From: an uncultured Muribaculaceae bacterium
GTDB taxonomy: Bacteria > Bacteroidota > Bacteroidia > Bacteroidales > Muribaculaceae
NCBI GenBank assembly: GCA_910587075.1
Contig: CAJUKE010000029.1
Location: 1-36,137, forward strand
Length of the DNA stretch: 36,137 nucleotides
Direction: 5' to 3'
Shown here piece by piece: positions 25,033-32,994 of the stretch. Within the stretch, counting starts at the first letter, position 1, and each line of letters opens with the position of its first letter. Position numbers and translations under genes: made by a program. A model generated the notes under the pieces. The model worked only from the letters and a program-made list of their open reading frames with translations. It did not search any database and was not told the origin of the DNA.

Positions 25033-26202
25033 ATGACTGAAAAACGCTATACAGAACCTCATATCGTCAGGGTCAAGGATTTCAAAATTGATGCTGACTA
25101 TGCCGCCTGGGTCTCTGAAATCAAGAGCCGTTACCATTCTGCCCAAGTCAATGCGGCTATCAAGGTTAATGTCGAAAAGTTGTACTTCAATTGGAGTGTT
25201 GGGCGAGATCTTGTAGTCCGTAAGGCCGAAGAGCGTTGGGGGACCGGTGTGGTCGAGCAACTTTGTCTTGACTTGCAGGCGGCGTTCCCCAATGATAAGG
25301 GTTTCGGAACTACAAACCTCTGGGCTATGAAAAAATGGTATGCGTTCTTTTCAACGCCGCAAGCGGCCGAAAAACTCCACCAACTTGGTGGAGAATTGCA
25401 GCCATTTGTTAATCATATAGATATAAAACTTCGCCAACTTGGTGGAGAATTGGAGTTCCCTATGGTGCTCGGTCTTGTGCCTTGGCGTCACCAGGTGAAC
25501 ATCGTCACAAAGAGCAAGTCGGTTGATGAGGCGGTTTTTTATTTGAAAGAGTGCGTTACGGGAGGGTGGAGTCGATCGACGCTTGATAACGCGATCAAGT
25601 CAAACTTGTATCGCACCCATGGGAACGCGATAAGCAATTTTTCAGAGCGGTTACCGGAAGCGCAAGGCAGGCTGGCCCAGGAAATCACAAAGGAAAACTA
25701 TGATTTCGGTTTTGTCAAGGTTCCTGTCAATTACAAAGAAGAACAACTGGAGGAGGCTCTTGAGAAAAATATAACCCGCTTCCTGTTGGAGCTTGGCACA
25801 GGCTTCGCATTCGTGGGTCGCCAAGTGCAGTTGGTTGTCGGCGGGCGAACGCGCAAAATAGATATGCTGTTTTACCACATTCGCTTGAAAGCGTATGTGG
25901 TTGTTGAATTGAAGGTCGTGCCGTTTGAGCCGGAATTTGCCGGAAAACTCAATTATTATGTCAATGCTGTTGACGAGTTGATGAAAGGTGCCGATGATAA
26001 TCCTACGATAGGTCTTCTGATATGCGGCGGCAAGGATGAAACGGAAGTTCGTTGGTCGTTCAAGGGTGTTCAGACCCCGATGGGTGTCGCATCCTACGAT
26101 AATGTGCGGATTACGCCGGTCGCCAATATGCTGCCCTCGGCTGAGGAGTTGCAGGCGAGGGTGCGTCTCGTAGAAAAGGAGATAAACGAAGCTCGTGAGT
26201 GA
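25033..26202 (+). CDS. DUF1016/YhcG-type PD-(D/E)XK nuclease family protein
   Basis: This 389-residue protein has the DUF1016 N-terminal domain (about 30-190; NWSVGRDLV, GFGTTNLWAMKKWYAFF, LVPWRHQVNIVTK, GGWSRSTLD). The C-terminal YhcG-like nuclease domain (about 225-370) carries the likely active-site residues in TRKIDMLFYH and VVVELK (Asp, then Glu-x-Lys). Proteins of this kind are often found in variable genome regions and are thought to act on DNA; their role is poorly defined. The gene is isolated, AT-richer than its neighbours and has its own promoter. Residues around 117-141 contain a repeated QLGGEL block absent, to my knowledge, from typical members. Confidence 0.88.
   Translation: MTEKRYTEPHIVRVKDFKIDADYAAWVSEIKSRYHSAQVNAAIKVNVEKLYFNWSVGRDLVVRKAEERWGTGVVEQLCLDLQAAFPNDKGFGTTNLWAMKKWYAFFSTPQAAEKLHQLGGELQPFVNHIDIKLRQLGGELEFPMVLGLVPWRHQVNIVTKSKSVDEAVFYLKECVTGGWSRSTLDNAIKSNLYRTHGNAISNFSERLPEAQGRLAQEITKENYDFGFVKVPVNYKEEQLEEALEKNITRFLLELGTGFAFVGRQVQLVVGGRTRKIDMLFYHIRLKAYVVVELKVVPFEPEFAGKLNYYVNAVDELMKGADDNPTIGLLICGGKDETEVRWSFKGVQTPMGVASYDNVRITPVANMLPSAEELQARVRLVEKEINEARE
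25380..25452 (+). repeat. In-frame 54-base duplication inside the DUF1016 gene
   Basis: The 19 bases at 25380-25398 recur exactly at 25434-25452, an offset of 54 bases or 18 codons, giving QLGGELQPF and then QLGGELEFP. The first copy also contains the palindrome CCACCAACTTGGTGG. Confidence 0.8.
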
Positions 26203-26314
26203 ATTCCGATGACGGCTGTAAAAAATATGCTTTAAACCGACGCTTGGTGCAACTAATCGCGGGTTGAATTCGTCAAATTAACGTTTGGGGGTGGAGGGTC
26301 TCCCAAAAAAATGT

Positions 26315-26322
26315 TAATTTTG
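26315..26322 (+). promoter_or_regulatory. Promoter -7 box of the ABC-2 exporter operon
   Basis: TAATTTTG matches TAnnTTTG, 26 bases before the ATG at 26349. No good upstream TTTG lies at the standard spacing; the nearest, at 26284, is 27 bases away. Confidence 0.55.
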
Positions 26323-26348
26323 CCAATTAAATCAATCACGCGATCTAA

Positions 26349-27299
26349 ATGGATATTCTTCAAATTGAAAACGTCAGCAAGAGCTACACCAATCATAAGG
26401 CTCTCGACGACGTGAGTCTGGCGGTGCCCGCGGGCTCGGTCTACGGGCTGCTTGGGCCTAACGGAGCCGGAAAGACGACACTGATACGCATAATAAACCA
26501 TATCACTGCCCCGGATGAGGGCCGGGTGATTTTCGACGGCCATCCCCTGAAGGCCGACGATGTGGCCCATATAGGCTACCTCCCGGAGGAGCGCGGCCTC
26601 TACAAGAAGATGAAGGTGGGCGACCAGGCCCTGTTCTTCGCCAAGCTCAAGGGGCTTAAGGCTTCGGAAGCGGCTGTGGAGCTCCGCCGTTGGTTCGACC
26701 GGCTGGAAATCTCCGACTGGTGGGACAAGAAGGTCGAGGAGCTCTCCAAGGGTATGGCGCAGAAGGTGCAGTTCATCGTGACGGTGCTCCACCGCCCCAA
26801 ACTGCTGATTTTCGACGAGCCGTTCTCGGGCTTCGACCCCATAAACGCTGACATTCTCACCCGCGAGATTCTGCGCCTGAACCGCGAGGAGGGCTCGACA
26901 GTAATCTTCTCCACACATAATATGGAGAGTGTCGAGGCACTCTGCGAGAACATCACGCTGATCAACCGCTCGCGCAACATCCTTTCGGGCAACGTGGCCG
27001 AAATACGCGCCCGGTTGGGGCAGGGGCGCTACACGATCAGCTTTGACGGCGACCCAGACGCGCTGTTCGCCGCCCTGGGCGACAGGATTCTGGCCAGCTC
27101 CGTCACAAAGGAGCACGGGCTGCTCAAGGCATCGCTGCGCCTGCGCCCCGACATTGACCGCCGCGAGGTGATTTCGCTGGCCAACAACGCCGTTGACCTC
27201 GTGACCTTCGACAGGGCGCTCCCCTCAATGAACGATATTTTCATCCGCACCGTGGAGGACTATAACCGCCGCCACGGCATAACCTCCACTGACGTATGA
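26349..27299 (+). CDS. ABC-2 type exporter ATP-binding protein
   Basis: This 316-residue ATPase has Walker A GPNGAGKTT at 36-44, signature LSKGM at 132-136, Walker B ending Asp156-Glu157 (LLIFDEPFSGFDP) and switch His190. The C-terminal region of about 90 residues is of the DUF4162 type common in NatA-like proteins. It drives the permease encoded next, with which it overlaps (ATGA at 27296-27299). NatA/NatB-like pairs are annotated for sodium or other export, but the substrate here cannot be told from sequence. Confidence 0.93.
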   Translation: MDILQIENVSKSYTNHKALDDVSLAVPAGSVYGLLGPNGAGKTTLIRIINHITAPDEGRVIFDGHPLKADDVAHIGYLPEERGLYKKMKVGDQALFFAKLKGLKASEAAVELRRWFDRLEISDWWDKKVEELSKGMAQKVQFIVTVLHRPKLLIFDEPFSGFDPINADILTREILRLNREEGSTVIFSTHNMESVEALCENITLINRSRNILSGNVAEIRARLGQGRYTISFDGDPDALFAALGDRILASSVTKEHGLLKASLRLRPDIDRREVISLANNAVDLVTFDRALPSMNDIFIRTVEDYNRRHGITSTDV

Positions 27300-28615
27300 G
27301 CAATAAGATAAACATTATAATTGGGCGCGAGTTCCGCGAACGCGTTGCCAAGAAGAGCTTCCTGATCACCACCCTGCTGATGCCGGTGCTGATGCTCGCC
27401 CTAATGGTGACCCCGGCGCTGATAGCAGTTTTCTCGACCCCTTCGCAGAGGGTGGTCGCTGTCGACGACCCCACGGGAGTCATCTATCCCGCCCTGAAGG
27501 GTGCCGACCTTGAGTATGCAAAGTTCGTGGAGGTGCGCGGCGACGCCGACTCCGTGCTCCGCGACACGCAATACGACGCGGTGTTGGCCGTTTCACCCGA
27601 CGTGGTGAGCAACCCTGCCACGGGCGTGACCCTCTTCCTTCACGACGCGGCCTCGATGGAGCTTGAGTCGGCCATTCGCAACGTTGTCAAGCAGGCTGTC
27701 GAGGAGCAGCGGCTCAAGTCGTACGAGATCGAGAACCTCGCCAAGATTCTCGACGAAATCCAGGCCGACGTGAACCTGCGCACGGTGCGTATCGACGAGA
27801 GCGGCGAAGGGGAGAGCACCTCATCGATGCTCTCCTACGCCATAGGAATCTTTATGGCCTTTATCCTCTATATGTTCCTGCTGATGTACGGCCAGATGGT
27901 CATGACCTCGATTATCGAGGAGAAGAACAACCGCGTTCTCGAACTGGTGGTCACCTCCGTGAAGCCTATGCAGTTGATGCTCGGCAAGATACTCGGAGTG
28001 GGGCTGGTGGCCGTGGTGCAGGTCGTAATTTGGGGCGTGCTTCTCTGCCTGATTTCCGCGTTCGTGGTTCCGGCCATACTGCCCGAGTCGATCACCCAGC
28101 AGGTTGATATGCTCAACGCGGGCACGCTCGACGCCGCCGCTGCCACTACCGACATCGACCTTCTGCAGGCCATCTCCGTGCTCGGCTCGGTTTGGTTTAT
28201 CGCCAAACTGTTCGGCTACATCCTTCTGTTCCTTGTGGGGGGCTTCCTGTTCTATGCTTCGATTTTCGCGGCCATCGGTTCCGCCGTCGATAACATCCAG
28301 GACGCCTCGCAGCTCCAGTCGTTCGCCGTGCTGCCGATCATTGTCGGACTGATTATTGGCATGGCCGCTGCCGCCGATCCCAATACCCCCCTGGCCTTCT
28401 GGTCGTCGGTTATCCCGTTCACCTCCCCGATGGTGATGCTCATACGCATCCCGTTCGACATCCCCGGATGGGAGATCTGGGTGTCGGTGGCGGCTCTGTA
28501 CCTCTCGTTCGTGCTGATGGCCTGGTTCGCCGCCAAAATTTACCGCGTGGGCATCTTCATGCACGGCAAGAAACCCTCGCTGAAGGACCTTATCCGCTGG
28601 GCGAATTACAAATAA
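27296..28615 (+). CDS. ABC-2 type exporter permease (NatB-like)
   Basis: This 439-residue membrane protein starts with a hydrophobic segment (about 20-43). A roughly 130-residue extracytoplasmic domain follows, then about five more membrane segments from residue 178 to 425. The conserved MVMTSIIEEKNNRVLELVVTSVKP stretch that marks ABC2_membrane_3/NatB proteins is at about 201-224. It is translationally coupled to the ATPase and ends just before a strong terminator. Confidence 0.92.
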   Translation: MSNKINIIIGREFRERVAKKSFLITTLLMPVLMLALMVTPALIAVFSTPSQRVVAVDDPTGVIYPALKGADLEYAKFVEVRGDADSVLRDTQYDAVLAVSPDVVSNPATGVTLFLHDAASMELESAIRNVVKQAVEEQRLKSYEIENLAKILDEIQADVNLRTVRIDESGEGESTSSMLSYAIGIFMAFILYMFLLMYGQMVMTSIIEEKNNRVLELVVTSVKPMQLMLGKILGVGLVAVVQVVIWGVLLCLISAFVVPAILPESITQQVDMLNAGTLDAAAATTDIDLLQAISVLGSVWFIAKLFGYILLFLVGGFLFYASIFAAIGSAVDNIQDASQLQSFAVLPIIVGLIIGMAAAADPNTPLAFWSSVIPFTSPMVMLIRIPFDIPGWEIWVSVAALYLSFVLMAWFAAKIYRVGIFMHGKKPSLKDLIRWANYK

Positions 28616-28631
28616 CCCGTCGTGTGACACC

Positions 28632-28681
28632 AAAATACGCCAAAGCGCCGGCTCAATCGGGCCGGCGCTTTGGCGTATTTT
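28632..28681. terminator. Strong bidirectional terminator, 21-base perfect stem
   Basis: Arm 28632-28652 (AAAATACGCCAAAGCG...) is perfectly complementary to 28661-28681 (...CGCTTTGGCGTATTTT), with an 8-base loop. A at one end and T at the other make it work both ways. It stands between the exporter operon (plus) and the convergent DUF4136 gene (minus). Confidence 0.9.
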
Positions 28682-28693
28682 AATATCGGCGTG

Positions 28694-29311
28694 TCACTTC
28701 TGACCGCGGTACTGGGGTAGCATCGGCACGGGGAATTTCGAGAACAGGGTCTGCACGGCCTCGGTGATGCTTTGCAGGTTGCGGTACTGGCCGCTGCCGT
28801 TGTCGATAATCGTGGCTACCGAGGCGGAGTAGAGCGGCACCTTGGTGTCGATGTTCACGAAGTCCATCGTCAGCACGCCCTCCTTGTATATGCCCGTGAT
28901 AACCTGGGCGTTGTTGTAGTAGGCGGGGTTCCAGTAGGGCCCGTAGTTATATCTCGGCCAAACGTACGAAGGGTAGTAGGGTCCGTTGTAGGGGAAGTAG
29001 CCGGGAGGGGGCATCAGGGGTTCGGTCTGGATCTCCTTATGCGTGGTCACGGCGATGTTGATCAGCAGCGGCGACTCGGTTGATTCCGTGAAGCCTCGCA
29101 TGACCATCTCCTGCCTGATGGCGGCGGCGATATTGTAGTAGGTCACCATCTCCATCCCCTCGGGGAGCTTGCCCATATTGGGGGTCACGATGCGGAATGT
29201 CTTGTATTGCGCGAGGTCGGCGTTGTTGTATACCTCGCTGTTGACGAGCTGGAACGGCGAGCAGCCGCAAAGGAGCGCGATCAACGCTATAAAGCTGAAA
29301 ATCTTTTTCAT
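28694..29311 (-). CDS. DUF4136 lipoprotein
   Basis: I choose the ATG at 29311 (MKKIFSFIALIALLCGCSPF) because it opens a lipoprotein signal with lipidated Cys17. The 40 codons of open frame upstream lack coding character. The 205-residue protein fits DUF4136: YKTFRIVTPNMGK near the start of the domain, then an aromatic Pro/Tyr-rich middle (PPPGYFPYNGPYYPSYVWPR). The C-terminal GVLTMDFVNIDTKVPLYSASV is also typical. DUF4136 proteins are envelope lipoproteins of unknown function. It is a single gene ending at the shared terminator. Confidence 0.88.
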   Translation of the reverse strand: MKKIFSFIALIALLCGCSPFQLVNSEVYNNADLAQYKTFRIVTPNMGKLPEGMEMVTYYNIAAAIRQEMVMRGFTESTESPLLINIAVTTHKEIQTEPLMPPPGYFPYNGPYYPSYVWPRYNYGPYWNPAYYNNAQVITGIYKEGVLTMDFVNIDTKVPLYSASVATIIDNGSGQYRNLQSITEAVQTLFSKFPVPMLPQYRGQK

Positions 29312-29506
29312 ACCCTCGGTTTGTTTTATATTATATAATGCGTTTTTATGTATTCGGTCGCGGGGCGCCCGCGAGGGCGCGCGTACTTTAATAACGCCCT
29401 CCGAATCCCGAAAGTTTGCGGCGCGGGTCAAGGTGGGGTATGGTTTTGCCGCGATGAGGTCCGAGGGAAAAAGCGCGGGGCGGGAGATATTTCGGGGGAT
29501 TTTCCG

Positions 29507-29514
29507 TAACTTCG
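29507..29514 (+). promoter_or_regulatory. Possible -7 box for pyrK-pyrD
   Basis: TAACTTCG differs by one base from TAnnTTTG and lies 21 bases before the pyrK ATG. No upstream TTTG is visible at the right distance, so support is modest. Confidence 0.4.
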
Positions 29515-29535
29515 CGGGAAAGACCTTAAACGATT

Positions 29536-30306
29536 ATGAAGAAAGCTCTTTGCGACCTCACGGTTTCCGAAAACCGAACGCTCGGCCCGCGGTTCAACAT
29601 GCTGACTCTCCGCGGCCGGCTCCCCGAAGAAATACTTCCCGGCCAGTTCGCCCAGGTTCGGGTCGACACCAGTAAGCCGACGTTCCTTCGGCGCCCGATC
29701 TCGATATGCGACGCCGACCCCGCCGCCGGGGTGCTTCGTCTGCTGGTGCGCCGTGCCGGAGCCGGCACCGAGGCGCTCTGCTCCCTGCGCGAGGGGGACG
29801 CGGTTAACCTACTCCTCCCTCTGGGCCGGAGTTTCGCCGCCCCGGAGAGGAAGGACGCGAAGGTGCTGCTCGTAGGTGGCGGCGTGGGTGTCGCTCCGAT
29901 GCTTTTCTACGGCAAATGGCTTAAGGCCAACGGTTACCAACCTGAATTCCTCACCGGGGCGCGCTCGGAGGCCGAGCTGCTCCTGCGCGATGAGTTCGAG
30001 GCGATAGGCAAGGTGCACGTGTCGACCGACGACGGCTCGGCCGGGCACAGCGGCCTCGTGACCCTCAATCCGGCGCTCGACGCCCATTGGGACCTCGTGG
30101 CCTGCTGCGGCCCGAAGCCGATGATGGTCGGGGTTGCCAAGAAGGCTATTGAGAGCGGCTCCCCCTGCGAGGTGTCGCTGGAGAATATGATGGCGTGCGG
30201 CTTAGGCGCGTGCCTCTGCTGCGTGGAGAAAACCGTCAGGGGTAACGTGTGCGTATGCACCGAGGGCCCCGTTTTCAATATCGAAGAACTTACCTGGTTT
30301 GACTGA
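29536..30306 (+). CDS. pyrK: Dihydroorotate dehydrogenase electron-transfer subunit
   Basis: This 256-residue iron-sulfur flavoprotein passes electrons from class 1B dihydroorotate dehydrogenase to NAD. It shows the FAD motif RRPIS at 52-56, the nucleotide-binding GGGVGVAP at 114-121 and the [2Fe-2S] ligands Cys221, Cys226, Cys229 and Cys241 (MACGLGACLCC...C). An extra Cys228 is present. The gene stands 5 bases before pyrD, so the two make one enzyme of pyrimidine synthesis. Confidence 0.95.
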   Translation: MKKALCDLTVSENRTLGPRFNMLTLRGRLPEEILPGQFAQVRVDTSKPTFLRRPISICDADPAAGVLRLLVRRAGAGTEALCSLREGDAVNLLLPLGRSFAAPERKDAKVLLVGGGVGVAPMLFYGKWLKANGYQPEFLTGARSEAELLLRDEFEAIGKVHVSTDDGSAGHSGLVTLNPALDAHWDLVACCGPKPMMVGVAKKAIESGSPCEVSLENMMACGLGACLCCVEKTVRGNVCVCTEGPVFNIEELTWFD

Positions 30307-30311
30307 ACTGT

Positions 30312-31250
30312 ATGGAAAAGAATACCGCTGCCGCCCCTTTCCTGGGCGTTGAAATAGGCTCGCTGAAGATGGCAAACCCGGTAATGACCGCTTCCGGGAC
30401 TTTCGGCTACGGCGAGGAGTTTGCCGACCTGCTCGACATCGCGTCGCTCGGGGCGTATATCGTGAAGGGCACCACCCTCCACCCCCGCCAGGGCAACGAC
30501 TATCCGCGTATGGCCGAAACCCCTTCCGGCATGCTCAACGCCGTGGGGCTTCAGAACAAGGGGGTCGATTATTTCGCCTCCGAGATATATCCGCGCATCC
30601 GCCGCCAGGGCTCCAACCTGATAGTGAATATCTCGGGCAACACCCCCGAGGAGTACGCGGAGGCCGCTCGCCGGCTTGCCGCGCTCGACGATGTCGCGGC
30701 GCTCGAAGTCAATATCTCCTGTCCCAATGTGAAGCAGGGGGGACTCGCCTTCGGCACCACCACCGATGGCGCCGGATCGGTGACCCGTGCCGTGCGCGAC
30801 GCCTGGCCCCGCACGCTCATCGTGAAGCTCTCGCCCAACGTCACCGACATCACCGAGATAGCCCGCGCCGTCGAGGCCGAGGGGGCCGACTCGGTTTCGC
30901 TGATTAACACACTGATGGGTATGGCCGTCGATGTGGAGCGCCGCCGCCCCTGCCTGTCGACAGTCACGGGCGGACTGTCCGGCCCGGCTGTGCGCCCCGT
31001 TGCCGTGCGCATGGTGTGGCAGACGGCCAAGGCCGTCAAGATTCCCGTGATCGGGCTGGGGGGTATAGCCTCGGGCCGCGACGCGATGGAGTTCATCCTC
31101 GCCGGGGCCACCGCCGTGCAGGTAGGCACCGCCAACTTCCTCAACCCCGCCGTGTGCGCCGAGATCATCGACTATATGGCTGACTACTGCCGCCGCCACA
31201 ACGTCGCCTCGATTGCCGACCTCGTCGGCGCCCTGGAGGTCTTAGTCTGA
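30312..31250 (+). CDS. pyrD: Dihydroorotate dehydrogenase B, catalytic subunit
   Basis: This 312-residue FMN-binding TIM barrel oxidises dihydroorotate to orotate. The active-site base is Cys137 (VNISCPNVKQGG), which marks class 1 and fits the PyrK partner. Other landmarks are Lys52 in VKGTT, NAVGLQNKG (about 76-84) and the phosphate-binding GLGGIASGRDA. It is the last gene of a two-gene operon; the repeat-rich spacer follows. Confidence 0.96.
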   Translation: MEKNTAAAPFLGVEIGSLKMANPVMTASGTFGYGEEFADLLDIASLGAYIVKGTTLHPRQGNDYPRMAETPSGMLNAVGLQNKGVDYFASEIYPRIRRQGSNLIVNISGNTPEEYAEAARRLAALDDVAALEVNISCPNVKQGGLAFGTTTDGAGSVTRAVRDAWPRTLIVKLSPNVTDITEIARAVEAEGADSVSLINTLMGMAVDVERRRPCLSTVTGGLSGPAVRPVAVRMVWQTAKAVKIPVIGLGGIASGRDAMEFILAGATAVQVGTANFLNPAVCAEIIDYMADYCRRHNVASIADLVGALEVLV

Positions 31251-31264
31251 TTCAGTCACCCATT

Positions 31265-31360
31265 GTCGGTCGGACGGGTCGGACGAGTCAGACTTGGATA
31301 TGCCAGTCGGACTTGGATTCCCCATCGTCTGACTCGTCCGACTTGTCCGACCCGTCCGAC
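31265..31360. repeat. Inverted array of 9-base TCGGACNNG units
   Basis: The left arm (31265-31293) carries units TCGGACGGG, TCGGACGAG, TCAGAC. The right arm (31327-31360) is the reverse complement with one extra unit (TCGGACAAG). The loop adds two AGTCGGACTTGGAT-like copies. The whole could form a long hairpin and act as the pyrD terminator, but lacks a T run. Confidence 0.7.
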
Positions 31361-31438
31361 CTCCCATTGCCTTCAAACTCCTCCGGGTGCTCTCTCATAG
31401 GCCGCAACGCCTGTGGCCCCGCGCTCCGGCACTTTGCA

Positions 31439-31527
31439 ACGTGCCAAAGGCACGTCCCTACACAATGATTTCCGGCATCAACAGAATGATTTCCGGCATC
31501 ATATGTAGGGACATGCCTTTGGCATGT
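31439..31527. repeat. 89-base element with paired cruciform ends
   Basis: Ends 31439-31462 and 31504-31527 are inverted repeats of 24 bases with two mismatches. Each end also contains its own hairpin (ACGTGCC-AAA-GGCACGT; ACATGCC-TTT-GGCATGT). Inside are two direct copies of AATGATTTCCGGCATCA (31464-31480 and 31485-31501). It resembles a miniature mobile or dispersed intergenic repeat. Confidence 0.7.
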
Positions 31528-31594
31528 CGAACTCGCGGAGCCTCCTCGTGGGGTTCGTGGTAGACGCTGCTATTACCCGTCCGAACTCCCAAGG

Positions 31595-32902
31595 TTATTT
31601 GAATTGGCTGAGGAGCCAGCGGTGTATGGCGCGTTCGGTGGCATCCGAGGTCCAGTGTTCGTTGATGGGGGTGAGGAGCGCCTCCTTGGGCGCTGTGATC
31701 GAGTTGTATACGGCGTAGCTTGTCGTAGGCGCGCAGGTGTTGTCGTTGTAGCCCCAGGTCATGAACACGGGGCAGCGCAAGCGGCGGGCGAAGTTCACCA
31801 CGTCGTAGTAGGCCATGGTGTTCAGCTTCTCAGGGGTGTCGGAGCCTGGGATGTGCGAGAAGTGGGGGTAGCCGTCGGCCCGTCCGGCCTTGAAAGCCGC
31901 CATATCGCTCAGGGCGGGGTGGTTGGCGGCCACGGCGGTGACCCTCGGGTCGAGCGTCGCGGTGACAATGGCCAGAGCTCCACCTTGCGAGCCACCCTGC
32001 ACGCCTATGTCGCGGCCGTTCCACTGCGGGAGCGATGTCAGGAAGTCGATGGCCCGCACGCATCCGAGGTATACGCGGCGCATATAGTAGTTGTCGCGGT
32101 TGTCGAGTCCGTTGGTCAGGTAGCCGTTCTCCTTGCCGGAGAACGCTTTAGAGATTTCGCGGAACTGCTCCTCGGTCATCTCCGGGTTGAGCCCGTGAAT
32201 CTCGATTTCGAAGCGTATGCACCCGTTTTCGGCGTAGTACCTGTGGCGGAGCGGTTCCTTGATGGTTTTGATTCCGGCTCCGGGAGGGCAGAGCACCGCG
32301 GGGCAGCTACCCGGCTCGGCCCCTTTGGGCATGGTGAGGTAGCCGTAGACAGCCTGCCCCTGGCGGTTGATTGTGAGCTTTACCAGGAAGGCGTCGATTT
32401 TGTCGGTGGAGTATTTCGGCGATGGTTCGATCGTGTAGCTCAGCGGGGTTTTGGCTAATTCTTCGAGGTTCGCCGCCCAGAACTCGTCGAAGTCGGAGGG
32501 CATCTTGGTGTACGGTTCGATTTTTTCGGCGTCGAATCCCACTTTGACGTGGTGGCGGAACGTCTGCCCGTCAACCTTGGCCGTGAGTTTCAGGTCGCGG
32601 AACCCGGGTTTCTTCATCGGCTTCATGCGGAGTTTCGCCATGCCGTTCTTGAGAGTGATCACCCCGGAGTCGTCGGGGCGCGTAAGGTCGTCAGCGGCCT
32701 CCCAAGTTACCTCCACCCCGTCCTGGGGGATGCCGTAGCGGTAAAACTGGATGTCGATTTCGGGAGATTCCCCGGCCTTGTAGAGCCAGTCGGCGTGGTC
32801 GGGCTGCGCGACCCACAGCGCGTCGGCGCGGTAGGGATAGTTCTCGGCCGCGGTGATTAAGGCTATGAAAGCGCAGAGCAGCGGCAGTAATTTTCGGGTC
32901 AT
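31595..32902 (-). CDS. Acetyl xylan esterase-like secreted alpha/beta hydrolase
   Basis: This 435-residue protein has a signal peptide (about 1-19), an N-terminal beta-rich domain (about 25-125) and an AXE1/CE7-like hydrolase domain. The catalytic triad is visible as Ser305 (GVQGGSQGGA), Asp387 (WGYNDNTCAP) and His416 (INEHWTS). Such enzymes remove acetyl groups from xylan or small sugar esters, fitting a gut glycan user; the true substrate is not shown. It is divergently arranged with the carbonic anhydrase gene. Confidence 0.9.
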   Translation of the reverse strand: MTRKLLPLLCAFIALITAAENYPYRADALWVAQPDHADWLYKAGESPEIDIQFYRYGIPQDGVEVTWEAADDLTRPDDSGVITLKNGMAKLRMKPMKKPGFRDLKLTAKVDGQTFRHHVKVGFDAEKIEPYTKMPSDFDEFWAANLEELAKTPLSYTIEPSPKYSTDKIDAFLVKLTINRQGQAVYGYLTMPKGAEPGSCPAVLCPPGAGIKTIKEPLRHRYYAENGCIRFEIEIHGLNPEMTEEQFREISKAFSGKENGYLTNGLDNRDNYYMRRVYLGCVRAIDFLTSLPQWNGRDIGVQGGSQGGALAIVTATLDPRVTAVAANHPALSDMAAFKAGRADGYPHFSHIPGSDTPEKLNTMAYYDVVNFARRLRCPVFMTWGYNDNTCAPTTSYAVYNSITAPKEALLTPINEHWTSDATERAIHRWLLSQFK

Positions 32903-32944
32903 AGGTAACGATGGTTAAGGATTGTCGGTGTTGATGTTGTTTCG

Positions 32945-32971
32945 CGAATTTACAAAATATTCCTAATTTCG
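32945..32971. promoter_or_regulatory. Back-to-back -7 boxes of the esterase and carbonic anhydrase genes
   Basis: TAAATTCG on the minus strand (32952-32945) and TAATTTCG on the plus strand (32964-32971) each differ by one base from TAnnTTTG. They are part of a 10-base inverted repeat CGCGAATTTA / TAATTTCGCG with one mismatch. The two -7 boxes are 11 bases apart, so polymerases could not occupy both at once. Confidence 0.45.
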
Positions 32972-32994
32972 CGGTGTAAAAACGTTTCTACGAA

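Larger units (their letters stand above)
31251..31594. other. Repeat-rich convergent spacer
   Basis: This 344-base stretch between pyrD and the esterase holds no supported gene. It contains two separate inverted-repeat structures (31265-31360 and 31439-31527), listed on their own. The 31361-31438 part shows nothing recognisable. Confidence 0.75.

Noticed and set aside
29312..29431. Longer version of the DUF4136 gene starting at 29431
   Set aside because: The extra 40 residues precede a clear lipoprotein signal, which must be at the N terminus.
31265..31360. Short repeats after pyrD considered as a CRISPR remnant
   Set aside because: Units are 9 bases and contiguous, without unique spacers, and no cas gene is near.
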